64,000 bases of DNA from positions 620,001-684,000 of the forward strand of contig CM057069.1 in the NCBI GenBank assembly GCA_029945375.1, read 5' to 3'. Origin of the DNA: Agaricus subrufescens. Lineage: Eukaryota > Basidiomycota > Agaricomycetes > Agaricales > Agaricaceae. Each line of letters opens with the position of its first letter. The stretch's first letter is position 1. A program made the position numbers and the translations under genes. The notes under the pieces are model-generated. The model saw only the letters and a list, made by a program, of their open reading frames with translations, did not search any database and was not told where the DNA came from. This document shows positions 33,342 through 44,632 of the stretch, piece by piece.

Positions 33342-34081
33342 GATGTAGGGATGAGTAATCGGCTACGCCCGATTCGGCGTATCACCATCCCTTACTACTA
33401 TCACCATCGCCCCGAAAGCCCGCCCTCGTTCTCCCCTACCCAGCACTCTCGCGAAGCGGCCTACACTCAAGATGGCTCACAAAATTCAAGACGAGTTTAA
33501 TTTCCGAGTCTCGAGTCATTGCAGGGACAAAACTCAATAGAAAACGGCCACTCTTGGCCGTCGGACTCGTCTCTCCGACGTACGACAACAACGTCGGCCG
33601 CATACTTTGGCAGCTAGGGAATGGGGTAGAGAACAGTTCCCTCCTCTTTGAGGAAGAGGATGAGGAAAATTATCAATTTCTATTCAGTTGAACATTGCGT
33701 ACGAATTTTTTTTTTTTTTTTTTCGTCTTCGGTGGGTTTCGACACTTGACTTCCTATGCTGAAGAACCTGTATATAAAGGGATTTGCTGTAGTAGGATAG
33801 GCATCAAATGATCACCCGTTTTCCTCCCTCGCTGTTCGATCTGTCTTCCGTTTCTAGCTCAAATCTCTAAAGGTCATTTCAAACCCTGCCCTCTGAACTC
33901 GTGTTTCTATCCATCTCTATATTCTTGTCGTCTCACTCTCCGCTGTCCTTTGACCTCGTTGTCTCAGTGCTCTTGAGACTTTGCTCCCGGTTCTGAAGCC
34001 TCGAGGTCGTCTCGCCTACCTCACATTGTTGAAGGACTCGTCACCTCTTCATAGACCCTTTGTCGTGTTTATTTTCTTACT
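33342..34081 (+). promoter_or_regulatory. Unduplicated spacer with orphan promoter-like sequence
   Basis: This 740-bp spacer lies between the two GST blocks. It has an 18-T tract (33706-33723), then CTGTATATAAAGGG (TATA-like, about 33769-33780) and about 250 bases of pyrimidine-rich, leader-like sequence. It runs into the left edge of block 2 without a convincing ORF. It resembles a promoter and 5' leader whose gene is missing, perhaps displaced by the duplication. This is inference from composition only. Confidence 0.35.
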
Positions 34082-34186
34082 GCGTGTCTGTAAATGCCGG
34101 GCTCGCTGGTTCGTTTCTAGTCAAAATCAGAACAACCCTCCCCTTCTTCCCAAGTTTTTTTTCTATGGTTGTCTTTATGCAGAACT

Positions 34187-34221
<35 letters not shown>

Positions 34222-37200
34222 TTTGTAATAAAGGAGTACAACGAAAGAATAAAAGTTATGCTTATTTTTTTTTGTCTGTTGGGACTCTTGGAGTACCCCA
34301 GGCGGTGGTGCTCTGGTATTGTTCTTGGTCGCTGCTTCTATATGGTCAAAACACTTTTTCTTTCAAATTCAACCCTGGTTCAACTACGGCGAATACATGC
34401 GAAGTAGTCATGTTATCCAACTTATAGTAATTATCATGTGTAACAATTAAGCACGGCTAGAAACTCCGTCCTTCACAGCTTGCCAAGAGGCGCGGTTCTG
34501 TACCTCATCAAACCACTTCGCTACATGTGGCCTCTCTTGCATCAAATGACACCCCGCCTCTGGGAGCAGACTACCGTATGGAAGATGGAAGAAGTCGGCA
34601 AGTGTAAGGCTCTGATACATAGATCGTGAACAAAGTAATATAGAGGCCACAAAAAAAGGGATACTTACATCGCCTCCAATGTATTTCTGCTTCGTCAAAA
34701 TTTGCTCATAAACATCTAGTTTCGCAGCGAGAGTAGCCGTACGCTCTTCAACTTTGGCCATATCAGGTTTTGTGCCGAAAAATCTGAGATGGTGTCAGTG
34801 GTTTGGACCACATATGTCAATGGGCGACAGATAACATACTTCTCCTTATATACCATCTCGAATACAATGGGGGATGCTACAGGATCAAAGTTGCTAGTCT
34901 CGATGGAAACACCCTGCTCGAACAAAGCACGCTGTTGAACATCAGAAGGAATCAGTTTCGTTCCATGTTCGGGGTATTTCTCATCGAGGTAGCGACAGAT
35001 GGCGCGGCTCTCATATACAATGAAGCCATCATCGTCCTGAAAATGATCATTAGGCCAACGTTCTGGTTCAAATAAGGGAGCAAAACAATGATAGCCACTT
35101 ACGAGGTAAGGCATCTGTCCAAAAGGTTGCTTGGCCTTGTATTCAGGAGTTTTGTGTTCAGCCTTCGTGAAATCTACTGGGTGGAACTCGAAGGGAAGAT
35201 TCTTCTCATGGAGGACTGCAGCAACTCGCTTGGTGACAGTCGAGAGGGAGCTACCGTAGAGTTTAAGAACCATGTTTATCAAGTGAGAGAAGTACTGAGG
35301 ATGAGTAGAGTGATCTGTGTATTTGCAGCACTCGACCTACAGCTTTTATAAAAAACCAAGTATTGACCCATGGAGAAGTGATTTAGCTTCTATCAACATT
35401 ACATCAAATTCCATAGCGATATCTGAATAGGTTAAATTATCGACAATGCGCTTAAGCTTACAAAGACAACGTCAAAACGTTATGGATTAGTAAGTGTAAG
35501 CCTTTTGAAGCCTAGAAACGCGGTGAACAATAGGGTAAACCCAGGGCATACGTGAACATGCTGAGTCTGCTGATTAGCAAGGCATTGATGCCACGTCCAA
35601 CCTTTAGTCATGAAGGTGCTTCGTGTGGCGAGATTAACAGCTTTAAATACATTCATAGGGACGCTAAAAGGCTATTCGTGGTGAGAGCGTGGTGGAAATT
35701 CTTCAGGACTACAGTAAGCAACGCCGCTCTATCCGAGCCTGGATGGAATATAATCATGCTTGATGGGTTTCACGGAGTGTTGAAAAGCTTAGAGTTCAAG
35801 CCAGAGAGCTCAATTATCGCACTACAATACTTGGGCTCACCTCGTGTGTGTACCAAGTTGGAAGTGAAACGGCGAGACATAGAGTCCGAGTCTGCTCCCG
35901 TCATCGGGACGGATCAATTCGAGAACATCGGATCACTGTAGAGGTCCGGCTATGTATACACCTTGAGGCAGTCGCGTCTTCTCGCAGCAGGGGCGGCGCT
36001 GCAAGAACAGAGGAACGCCCGGGACGTAATTGAAGTTCTTCCCGAGATACAACTTGGATAAGCACTCCAAAGCCTTAAATAGACGCGGTTCTTTGTAAGC
36101 TTGGGGGGGGTTATTCTGATCGAATGCGTACCTCCAACCAATTGTCACAGTCCAACCTTAATTCCCTACAATGTGTAGCGAATCTTTCCCCAAGAGCGAA
36201 TCCCCTGTTCATCGGACACCGAGGGTAATTATCAACTACGTCATATTGGAGGGTATGACAGTGCCAGCGCAGACGCAATACATAATTCATAACTCCGATG
36301 TTATGATGAGCCGGTCGTTGGAAGAAAAAGTAGCTTGAGTCAATGCATCGTGACTGGCAGAAAAACGCGGTTACACACACAGGCGTTTTTCTGCGTCGAG
36401 CCCGCGTTAGATCCGCATCAGGCCCCTCCAATGTGTCCAATTTGCCCACTTCTACACACCCATACTGTACTGTGAAGCTCCTCCAATGTATAAATCTTTC
36501 TTTTAGATATATAATGACAGTAATTATAATGGTTACAAGCTTCGTGTTTTATCAGTGACAAAGAGCTTGGAAGGAGATGCCTGCGTAGTGTCCACATTAG
36601 TGCGCATGGCGTTCGCATGGTATCCGCATCAATCTTCATTGGCCCGCACTACCCTGATTCCGACCGCGTCATATCATGATGTTGATTTCCCACTAGCGCA
36701 ATCTACCTTGTGTGTTTAAAATTTAAACACCCTTACACTATCTCTACCTATAATAGCACTGGCATCCATTTTGCGCAATCATACTTTCTTCCAACATCCA
36801 GTCCATGTCCACCTCTTATTATTCCCTGTCAAGTCCGCGTCGAGCCCGCATCAGTCCGTGTCTGGCGCTGTTGCTGTAGCCCCATGCATCGTCATAGAAA
36901 AGACTGATTTCCGCTAGACATTCATCCAGAAAGCGCGAGTTCACTGTTCTAAACTTAGCACCTACTCTTGATCAAATCAATCACTTTCGATAGTTCGTCT
37001 ATTTTTCCACCCGCTTCCGGACAACACCTCTGCTCTAAGGCGCTCCTTATCTTATTTGTTTACTTGCACTACGCGTGATGAATGATGAGGTTCACCAACA
37101 TCAATAAGTAGAATCAATTAAGCGTATTTAAGTAACAATAAGCATTCAGTACAAGTACCATTAACACAATTAACAGACTAGAAAGATGAGAAAAAGAGAG

Positions 37201-37231
37201 GAAATAAACAAGTCAGTGGTTCCTCTAGGTA
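34082..37231. repeat. Segmental duplication block 2 (GST-containing)
   Basis: Direct copy of 30431-33341. It contains a 27-T tract (34190-34216) where block 1 has a short T run, and lacks the microsatellite segment of block 1. Its right edge lies only about 20 bases from the stop codon of the allergen-like gene, so that gene's 3' UTR is block sequence. Confidence 0.85.
34447..35273 (-). CDS. Glutathione S-transferase, duplicated copy 2
   Basis: Same four-exon structure as the gene at 30985-31811. Exon 1 reads MVLKLYGSSLSTVTKRVAAV with EYKAKQPFGQMPYL; exon 2 has DDDGFIVYESRAICRYLDEK; the helical half has KVEERTATLAAKLDVYEQIL and ADFFHLPYGSLLPEAG, ending DGVSSRA. The Ser-rich active-site loop (YGSSLST) looks closer to the usual fungal GST pattern than copy 1, so this may be the more conserved copy. 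A TTATAAAAG element stands about 70-78 bases upstream of the start (35343-35351, minus strand) and is disrupted in copy 1. Retention of reading frame and splice sites in both copies suggests both are or were recently functional. Confidence 0.88.
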
Positions 37232-37251
37232 AAGCCTCCGTCTAGCTTTTT
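35274..37251. other. Upstream flank of GST copy 2
   Basis: About 2 kb, nearly all inside block 2 and homologous to the flank of copy 1. No ORF is conserved between the two copies. No RNA gene seen. Confidence 0.6.
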
Positions 37252-39074
37252 TTAGGTCATAGGAATGGTTATGGGAGAGTTGGTCTCAGTCCCAACGCTA
37301 CGGCCATGTTGAGTCCCTTGTCTCACTTCTCCGTAATCTTGAGTAGGGGCGCTGGTACTGTCAGCGTGGTGGCGAGAACCACGTCGTCCAGAAGTAGAGC
37401 CTTTAGCCGTCGCATCCTTGGCGGTACGCTAAAAATTGGTTGTGAGTTAGATCAGTGATACATTGATAAGAGGACGTACATCGGTGATCTGCAATTCCTT
37501 TTCAGCGTCAGTCTCAGGTCCTTCGGCTGTTCGGCTGCAAGGAGAACGACGGAGAAGTATATCTCCAGCACTATCGATAGTTAAAGCGTTTTGGAGCATT
37601 CCGTTGTGGTCCCGGAAATGCTCCATCGTAACAGGATTGTGAGACTCGGTCTTGTGGATGATAGGAGCCTCGTGTCTGATTTCACGAATTGGAATGTGAG
37701 ACCGCACGGTTTCGCGTTCGATGACTGAGAAAGGGCGTAGAGATGAGAGAGGGGAAATGAATGGAAAGATGGGAGGACTTACCCTTTTGCTGAATGACGG
37801 GCTGTATAACATGATGAATGTGATGGTGTACATTCTCGTGCACTATAGTGCCTTTGTCAATAGTGATGTACTCCTTGGGACGGCGAGCCTAACCAATTGT
37901 TAGAGAAAATGCTCATGTATGAGACAATTAGGAAAAACGTACGTTGACGTTCTTCGGTTCACGCAACTGTGCCTCGAATAGATGGTCATCTGCAGGCAAA
38001 TTCCCGTGGAACTCCTGGACCGTAGTTTCTGGATGTTGCTGGAAACAGTTTCAGCCAGCGTTTATACAGGGGATATACGCAGGAAAACATACGACTTCTC
38101 GCACAGAATCTTTGACTAAGTCCTTGGCGATGACGGGCTGAATATGGTGTTGTATGTGGTGAACTGGGAGCGATAAGTGCGGATTCGATTTCGATTTTGC
38201 AGACAACGCTTACTATGCCGTTCAATATTCCTGGTACGCTCAATTTGTTCATACTCCTCAGGGTAAACGGTTTCATGAACGACAGCTGTAGGTTGTGTAG
38301 TACACGATTTTTTGAACAGTGGGATATTACGTACGATTCAATTGATCAGTCTTCTCCTCTTTGTCATCGCTGGGCATCAGGTTGGGATCATTGGGCTTGA
38401 TATGTCCGCGTTCGTGCGATTCTTTTAGGACTACATCATTTGTTAGAGAAGATTTTAGAACTTCGGCAGATACAAACCTCTGTTGACTCTGATCATATCA
38501 CTTCTTCCACGAATGTTTGTATCTACGTTGCTGGTGTCGACTACAGGAGCCAGCTGGCCTGTGATACCGCATCAGCACATGTGTGGGGACCCAAAGCAGG
38601 GTTAGACATACGTTCTATACATGGTCAGATACTGCACTACGTCATTTCAGAAAGGAGGTTAACTTACCAACTGAAGATCGCTGAGCACGTTCCCGATGAG
38701 TGTCCGCCATGCCACCTCCGTATGCAGCGGCAGAATCTGTGCCATGTCCAGCGATTGTGTTGCGCTCGTAAGCACGATCTCGGTCGTACTCCATCGCTGA
38801 TTCAGAGGTCGGCTTGCCTGACGTACCAGGACCAGTGCCTGCAGGAAGCCTGTGTTGCTGACTGGTTGAAGTACCACTCCGGCGAGCAGCGTCACGAACG
38901 ACATCTCTGTCGTAATCCGCAGAAGTACCAGCGGTATCGCGAGGAGTAGTGAAGGTGTCACCATTTTCTATCTTCTCAGCCTCGGCGGACTGGCCTGTGC
39001 TTTTAGAGAAGATACCTGAAGAACGTTTCAACGCTCCGTACAGTGAAATGCCCTCGAAAAAAATACTGACCCAT
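37252..39074 (-). CDS. Histidine-rich repeat protein, fungal allergen-like family
   Basis: About nine small exons. MG splices to IFSKSTGQSAEAEKIENGDT and a polar N-terminal region (DRDVVRDAARRSGTSTSQQH). The family core is built of short His/Val/Ile motifs: AVVHETVYPEEYEQIERT, VHHIQHHIQPVIAKDLVKDS, REYITID-like RRPKEYITIDKGTIVHENVH, HHHIHHVIQPVIQ, then VRSHIPIREIRHEAPIIHKT. The repeated HHxIHxVIQPVI plus IPIxEIxHxxP pattern is what many fungal genomes annotate as allergen or stress-associated protein. Biochemical role is not established. The C-terminus (ATAKGSTSGRRGSRHHADST ... NSPITIPMT) is polar, stop at 37252. No signal peptide or TM seen, so probably cytosolic. Confidence 0.6.
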
Positions 39075-39620
39075 GTTTTGCTATGCGGATGGCGGGTTAA
39101 GGAAAGCTAAGTCAAGCACAGCGAAACGCTGGAGTGAAATAATAAAGATCCACTGCGGAAGGTTTCTCATTGACCTCATTTCCGGATTGGAGTCAGCCAG
39201 ACACATACTAAGACAAGTCGAAATATTGAAAGGAGAAGACCTGCGGAATCAAATCGACTAAGTCCAAGCATTATGTAATACTAACACATGGGACTCGGAA
39301 CCCGGTCACAAAGACCTCGCCAAATGGGGAAAGCCAATGGCATACCGGATCGCTAATTTCTTCATTCCAAAATCCCAGAAAAGTACATCCCTTTGTCTGG
39401 CAGCGCTGCAGTGCATAGTCAATCGAATATAGCCTTTGTTTTCAATAAGGCTTTTACGTTGTCCCTTAATCACCGATCTAGCTGTCGTCGACAAAGGACT
39501 GACCGTTAATGATCGCCTTGTACTCTTCATATCTAAAAGCCGTCGCTCGGTATCTTGTTCGCCCCCTACCACCCTCGACTCACTCTTAGGTCTTTGGGAT
39601 TATTAACGAATTCTGACGAT
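39075..39620. promoter_or_regulatory. Divergent promoter region of the allergen-like gene and STE3 receptor 1
   Basis: About 545 bases between two genes pointing away from each other. I searched it for a short CaaX pheromone ORF and found none. No clear TATA box. Confidence 0.45.
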
Positions 39621-41544
39621 ATGGGCTCCCCACAAGCCGCTGTCTCATTCCTCTGTACTATTTTCTTGGCGTTTTTTATGTTTGCTCGCCGGGTGCGGGA
39701 AGATGTTGCGCGGCTCGCACTTGTGGCTTGGCTGTTGGGCAGCAATTTTGTCCACGGCGTCAACGCTGCTTTATGGTCTTCGACTGTTGCATTTAAAGGA
39801 CTTGGCTGGTGTGATGTTGGTAAGAGTTTCCAAGTTCGGTGTTATTCGTATCGTTTCTCAGATCCGGTGCAGTGACAAAGCTCGTACTCGCCACAACCAT
39901 CGCAGTTCCTGCAGCGTGTCTGTGCATCTCATATAGGCTTACCGTCCTGTCTTCGTCTCGCCGGATTTCCAGTGGTTCGATTATTATCCAAAATCAAAGG
40001 CTCTTTGCTGCGTTCTTTTGCTACCTAATTCCTATTCTGTATATGCCCCTACGTATGTTATCTCAAAACCAATTTTATTACCGAGAACTGACAGGTTTAA
40101 TAGACGTAGTAGGCCAGGATCACAGGTTTGACCTCGCCAAAGGCATCGGCTGTATGGCCTCAGTTCACCCATCGACTCCTGCGAATTTGGTGGTTTGGAT
40201 GCCTCAAATTGCTATGTGTGTATTCTCACTCCTTTGTTCTGGTGCGAATTTGTACCTTTCTTGTCAGTTCCAGAATGGTATGCTGATTCATGGATTCAGG
40301 CTTGGCAGTTCACAACTATTCTTCTTTTACGACAGTTGATTTCGCCGACCACATCCAATCCCGCTCTCCCTGTATGAATACGGGACTTTGGTTACGTACT
40401 CTCGTTATCTCGGCGACAACGACCAGTGTCACTCTCGTGTTACTGGTATTTTCTATGTTTTCATCTCCCATGTCGGACTCGTGGCTTTCTTGGGCCCATG
40501 TTCACCAGCATCTTTCGGAGGTTAACATCATGGAACAACCATCTGCGTCTATCGAAACCTTGTGGTGGGGCTTAAGGTCGATTACACTTGCTTATATCAT
40601 TGTTGCTGTCGCTTTTGGTGAAGAGACCCGGGATATCGTCCGATACCTTTCTAGTTCTATGAGGGGTAGTTCTATGAGGGAGAAATTTTCGAAAGCTGAT
40701 CTCCGAGCACTCGTACCCAGGTGCGTTTATTTTTATCACTAATTCCATGCATTGACTCATGACCTTGAGTAGTCATCGAAAGAAGGCTGACCCTTTTCAC
40801 TTTTCATCCGAGCAAGCAATGGAACTCAAATCTGGCTGGGAGGATGATTTCTCTGTCAAAAGCGCCAAGCTGAGTCTCAAAGGTTGGAGGACAAGGAAAA
40901 CCTCCGCTTCTAAGAGCTCAAGCTCACACTCAAAGTCAGTGGCAACCTCGGAGGATAGTTTCTCGAGCCAGGCCTCGAATTTCGGTTCCCCGCTTGGGTT
41001 TTCGCTCGGATACAATACTCCTATACTTCCTCCTCCAATTCATAAATCGTCCACGAAAAAACCTAAACTATACGTAGATCCCTGCATCACTCTTGAATCT
41101 CCCCCCTCCTTATCTAGTCGTTCCACTTCAACCGAGCCCCTCGTCTCTAACCAGCACGGTCCCACGGCATCCAAAGCAAGTGCTATCACTGAAGTGCTGG
41201 AGGAGAGTTGGCCGTCTCCACCCGTTACTTCACCGACACCGACACCCTCTAGGAGATCCTTCGTAACTGGCTCCGTTGAAGCCATCACACCCGATTGTAT
41301 CAGTCCCTCGCAAGACGAGAAGCATGAACGCATCTATGCTCGTCCTTCACCACAATTGTCTCGACCTTTCGACGAATACACCGTTCTCCCCTCTACCTTT
41401 CAACCACCTCCCGAGCATACACCGCGAGCCGTCAGCCGGCGTCCTAGCCTGAGGACTCTTCAAACTGTTGATGGTAGAAACCAGCCTGGAAGATTACAAG
41501 AGGACGGGATGATTCATATGACAATTGTGCATGAGACACTTTAG
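39621..41544 (+). CDS. STE3-type pheromone receptor 1 (seven-TM GPCR) with long C-tail
   Basis: Predicted receptor for farnesylated peptide pheromone. Exon 1 (MGSPQAAVSFLCTIFLAFFM, Met 39621) covers TM1-TM2 and ends GLGWCDV. Splicing at GGTGCAG/TGACAAAG gives VTKLVLATTIAVPAACLCIS (TM3), matching the STE3 pattern WCDxxTK...AIPAAxLC. Next come FCYLIPILYMPL (TM4), the VVGQDHRFDLAKGIGCMAS loop (STE3 hallmark QGHRFDI..xGC), TM5 (NLVVWMPQIAMCVFSLLCS), TM6 (LRTLVISATTTSVTLVLLVF) and TM7 (LWWGLRSITLAYIIVAVAFG). The last exon encodes a Ser/Thr/Pro-rich cytoplasmic tail of about 260 residues. The intron near 40230-40310 between TM5 and TM6 has two alternative donors in the same phase. It is convergent with receptor 2. 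Confidence 0.88.
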
Positions 41545-42625
41545 CGTGCTCGAACACCATGGATTTGTACGCTCGGAGTTCTAGCGCAGGAACCCCACTC
41601 ATTGACTTACCCTATCTTTTTCTTGTGTCTAATTAATTGTATCTATAGAAACCATTCGCTTTCACTTTCGTCCCATATTAACGATTATAGGACGTTTTTA
41701 CATTTCAGAAATTTGTAGCATATTGTATGCTTTACAATGTATTAGCGCTTTTATCATGAACTGGTTTGCCTAGCTTGAGTATGTGTTGGGCGCCATGACT
41801 ATATATTCTGTTGTTTGAATTATCATTGTTCTCGTTAGATGTACATTCTTCAGTTCTTCTCGCATGATGCTCAGACAAGTTTATTGTAACTTAGCATACT
41901 CCCTTATAACATACTGGGTAGCCATTTCCTGAACAACAAAGAACACTTAATCTCCATTCTGATACAATGTATAGTCAATAACAAGACTACCGCCATATCC
42001 AAATTAGTGAGCTTAAAGTAACCATCCTGTTGAATACAATCACTGTTGCTCTGTTTTGAACGTATCTTCGATAACGTTCATTATGGAAGGTAAAAATGAT
42101 GAACTTTCTTTTTCCTCTTTTAGACTTCTGCCTTCCCAGGTAGGTCACAAGGTCAAAGGCCCCACACTTATGTATAGACTCGTGTACCTGATCATACGGA
42201 GTTTAGAGACTCAAAATAATACAAGGCAACCTTTCATAAACCTACATGGAACAGTCGAAGTATTGATGGCCGGTCTCTGTGCGAACAAAGAGTTTTATTC
42301 CTACGGGGCCGTACCCTGTAATACAAGATGTGTAAATGAAGTCGCTAGAGCTACAGAGTTCGTATTATAGGAGTGTCAAAGGCCTGATTGGACGGGGAGA
42401 CCACCCATGCAAAAATATCAATGCGTAATAAGTTAAGTGAAATTTCAAGTGGTAGTCGGAGTGCGTAAAGGAATGAAATGGTGGGTCATCTACTGGATGA
42501 TGTTATGAGAAAGTAGAGGGCTATTGAACAGGCTTGGTCATCGAGTGGATGACTGTCGTTCGGAGAATAGACAGAGCAGAGTCCTAAGGTAGACGCTATA
42601 ACGCGGGGACGAGATAAACTTTGGT
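41545..42625. other. Spacer between the convergent receptors
   Basis: About 1.08 kb holding both receptors' 3' UTRs. An ORF of about 104 codons (42056-42370, no ATG at its head) has no family support. A nine-codon frame ending CVIS* (about 42408-42437) is too short for a pheromone precursor. Confidence 0.5.
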
Positions 42626-44057
42626 CTACTGCTTCTCCATGGTGGCACCCCCAATATCAGGAAGAACGACTTCGTCGTAGTGACTAGGCAAGGAAGATGC
42701 GTTGTCCTTCTTTCTAAAAATTCTCGCAATGAAGCTTGGCTTCTTAGTGGCAACACTTGCTTTAGGAACGTTGTTGGTACTTTTGGATGCGAAGACCATC
42801 TCGGAAAACGAGAGAGTAGAGGAGTTATCTGGTCCGGTAGATGTAGTGCCACCATTCCCCCTTATGAGCAAAATGTCAGATACAACCAAAGAAAGCAGGT
42901 ATCGGAGAAGACCTACTTGGTGTGGAAACCCGGGAAAGTACTAGAGCTACCAAGTGACATATTTTTCATACCGGTACGCTTGGCGAGCGAGTTTATCAGA
43001 ACAAGATAGTATCCCCTAGCCTCCTCCGCGAATCCGAAGAACATAAAAAAGAACAATGCACAGACGACACTTGACCACCGACTGAAATCGGTTGTGACCT
43101 CCACAGTGGGGTCAGCACGCCACAGTGCAGAAGGATACAAGTCAACTCGAGAATACCCGAAATGAGTGTTCTCCCAGCTGATCCAGGGGTTCACACCACC
43201 CGCAGTGACGTTGGCGTAAAGAGCATAAGCAGACAGTGGGACAGTTAAAACGATGGTGCAAGAACACAGAGCAATTAGGCGAAGATAACGGCTGGCAGTG
43301 AAATTGGAGTAGGACGAGAGAGTTGTCTTCAAGTCGACTCGTGTCTTGTAAAATGCCCGAATAGCGAGGAAGGCATATACGGCAGAGGCGAGAGAAATGG
43401 CAAGCGGGGGAATGGAAACAGTCAAGATGGAAACCCAAGTGGTATAAACGAATTGAACGCAGCCAACTTCTTCGTAAATATCGAAGCGATGGCCTGCGGA
43501 AATGATTTCTACAAACATATTAGTTGAGGTACTTAAGCATCGAGTTTCAAAGCGGCTCACCTAAGATCATTTCCAGGACAGGAACACCAAGGCCAATAAC
43601 CAAGTCAATAGTAACATCGCGACGCTTCTCCGCTGTGCTCCTAGTCATGACTCGTAATGAAGAAATGTGATATAGACGCCTTGTGATACAGAAAACGGCA
43701 GTAGGGATGGCAATCTGAGCGCCAATAATGATCCTTGTTGCTGTTATACCCATTTTCAGTATAAATTTTGGGCCTGGAACACGATAGACTTACATATGTC
43801 GCACCAGGCAGGCGCATAATTAATAGCGGATGTATCCCATATTATCGAATTGATAGCAAAATTTAGGCATGCCACGGCAGTCCAGGCCATGTAAAGGCAT
43901 GTCCCTGCATTCCATGCTGAATACAACGTGAGTTAAGTGCACGCGAGTTGTAGATTTGTTCAATAATCTCACCCTGAATGTGCCACGGGAAGGGAATAAG
44001 AACTAAAAAGAAGCCAACGAAAGAGAAAAGAGAGAAAAGCCAGTTTGGGTAGCCCAT
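42626..44057 (-). CDS. STE3-type pheromone receptor 2 (seven-TM GPCR)
   Basis: Predicted peptide-pheromone receptor on the opposite strand, tail to tail with receptor 1. Exon 1 (MGYPNWLFSLFSFVGFFLVL then IPFPWHIQ, Met 44057) is the classic STE3 TM1 start. Next: AWNAGTCLYMAWTAVACLNF (TM2), WCDI, RIIIGAQIAIPTAVFCITRR (TM3), VIGLGVPVLEMILG (TM4), ISAGHRFDIYEEVGCVQFVY (ligand-side loop), ILTVSIPPLAISLASAVYAF (TM5), RYLRLIALCSCTIVLTVPLS (TM6) and SVVCALFFFMFFGFAEEARG (TM7). The last exon gives a tail of about 90 residues (MVFASKSTNNVPKASVATKK ... SLPSHYDEVVLPDIGG). The tail is much shorter than that of receptor 1, and the proteins are divergent outside STE3 motifs, so they are old paralogs rather than a recent duplication. 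Confidence 0.93.
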
Positions 44058-44632
44058 TCCAATGTACCCTGACACTGGTGTTCTAAGAAGAAAGCAATCA
44101 CCGAGGACAGAGTGTGGCGAAAGCTCCAGCTTTAAGAGAGAAAGTTCCTTCTTCCTTAAGGAGCTACCGCGCCAATATCGCCCAGGTTCTTGTCAAGACC
44201 ATCAGCCCTGAGGCCTGACACTTTGTACTATCCTTGTTCACGCTGAGCCTACATTACCCAAATTGGGATTCGAGTTTGTGACGTCGATCCGGAAAAAGGG
44301 CTATCAGAGCCTAAGAGTACAATGCATATTTGCCCTTGTTATTTAAATAGAAATTGATAGTGCGAACTCCGCCATAGCACTTTATCTCCGCTTTAACAAG
44401 CAATCTCGAATGCCTTTCGGGCTGTGCGTCAAATATCCAAGTAACGCGTATCCTCTGACACCGCAACTTCAGAACTGTGGAGAGGTTTAACCGGAGGCTA
44501 TTGGATTTTTGCATTGGTTCGTGTATAGCCTTAGCTGCTAATTTAGCCCGCGCCATAAGGTTTTGGAAACAATGACTATGGAAACGAAGAAGAAAGGCCG
44601 TCAAGTACAAAGGGAGATGTACGTCGTTCGCA
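44058..44632. other. Promoter of STE3 receptor 2 and 3' flank of MRD1
   Basis: About 575 bases with no supported gene. Checked for CaaX pheromone ORFs on both strands without success. Confidence 0.45.

Noticed and set aside
31476..35351. Plus-strand ORFs present across both GST copies
   Set aside because: They are antisense to GST exons and introns; frames differ between copies where the GST frame is conserved.
42408..42437. Nine-codon frame ending CVIS* between the receptors
   Set aside because: It has a CaaX-like end, but only nine codons, with a stop 12 codons upstream and no MDSF/DEE features. Chance is likely.
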